A stretch of DNA of 6,064 bases from SZAS-103 sp964449135. GTDB lineage: Bacteria > Pseudomonadota > Gammaproteobacteria > Xanthomonadales > Xanthomonadaceae. The DNA lies in contig CAYUXZ010000074.1 of the NCBI GenBank assembly GCA_964449135.1, positions 1 through 6,064 on the forward strand, written 5' to 3'. This document shows positions 5,856 through 6,064 of this stretch, piece after piece. Position 1 is the stretch's first letter. The number at the start of each line of letters is the position of its first letter. Both the position numbers and the translations under genes were made by a program. A model generated the notes under the pieces. That model saw nothing but the letters and a program-made list of their open reading frames with translations. It did no database searches and was not told the DNA's origin.

Positions 5856-6064
5856 ACCCATGTAATGCCCGCCGTTGGCGGAGAGGTTGGCGCCGGTGAT
5901 CCACGCGGCTTCGTCGGGGAGGAAGAAAGCGACGGCGTAGGCGATCTCGTCCGGGCGGCCGAGGCGGCCGGTCGGGATCTGGGCGGTGATCTTCGCGCGC
6001 ACCTCCTCCGGCACGGCCATCACCATGTCGGTGCCGATGTAGCCGGGCGAGACGGTGTTGACGG
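5850..6064 (-). CDS. phaB: acetoacetyl-CoA reductase-like short-chain dehydrogenase, copy 2, 5' part outside the window
   Basis: The last 70 residues of a second PhaB-like reductase are visible on the minus strand and end at TGA (5850-5852). They carry the SDR C-terminal motifs in order: SPGYIGTDMVMAVPEEV, then IPTGRLGRPDEIAYAV, ITGANLSANGG, and a terminal YMGW. Hand alignment with copy 1 gives about 39 identities in 70 positions, so they are clear but not recent paralogues. This copy keeps the usual IGTDMV after SPGY, which copy 1 has lost. The catalytic Ser-Tyr-Lys and cofactor motifs lie beyond the window edge, so its activity cannot be judged. It is transcribed toward phaR but separated from it by the large hairpin. 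A FabG-like or other 3-oxoacyl reductase is the alternative. Confidence 0.88.
   Translation of the reverse strand, partial: VNTVSPGYIGTDMVMAVPEEVRAKITAQIPTGRLGRPDEIAYAVAFFLPDEAAWITGANLSANGGHYMGW

Overview
The window is a GC-rich chromosomal segment in which coding strands use G or C at most third positions. Gene content and protein style suggest a gammaproteobacterium near the Xanthomonadales (Xanthomonadaceae or Rhodanobacteraceae). The pointers are a PhaR/PhaB polyhydroxyalkanoate (PHA) module, an HRDC-type RNase D, and a lipoprotein carrying a SUMF1-like domain. This placement is inferred from protein content alone. No insertion sequence, phage gene or CRISPR array is visible.

Left part (1-1219, minus strand): the 5' two thirds of a tRNA-Ala with anticodon CGC is cut by the window edge. 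It lies just downstream of a complete rnd gene for ribonuclease D. A 97-base divergent spacer with a short inverted repeat separates rnd from the next gene.

Middle part (about 1317-4181, plus strand): two genes 30 bases apart form a probable cell-envelope operon. The first encodes a predicted lipoprotein with a Pro/Ala-rich linker, TPR-like helices and a C-terminal SUMF1/FGE-fold domain that lacks the catalytic cysteine pair. The second encodes a single-pass membrane M48 metalloprotease with an intact zinc site. The operon ends tail-to-tail against the PHA genes, with a hairpin over the junction.

Right part (4200-6064, minus strand, transcription running right to left): the 3' end of one acetoacetyl-CoA reductase-like gene (phaB copy 2, cut by the edge), a strong hairpin at its stop codon, a spacer of about 300 bases with a triple direct repeat, the PHA regulator gene phaR, a probable terminator, and a complete phaB copy 1. 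PhaB makes (R)-3-hydroxybutyryl-CoA for polymer synthesis. PhaR proteins bind both DNA and PHA, and repress granule-associated and related genes until polymer accumulates. No PHA synthase, phasin or thiolase gene is in the window.

Most of the window is ordinary core genome. The points most worth a second look are the catalytically degenerate SUMF1 lipoprotein paired with an M48 protease, the triple repeat before phaR, and the phaB-phaR-phaB arrangement with its large hairpin.
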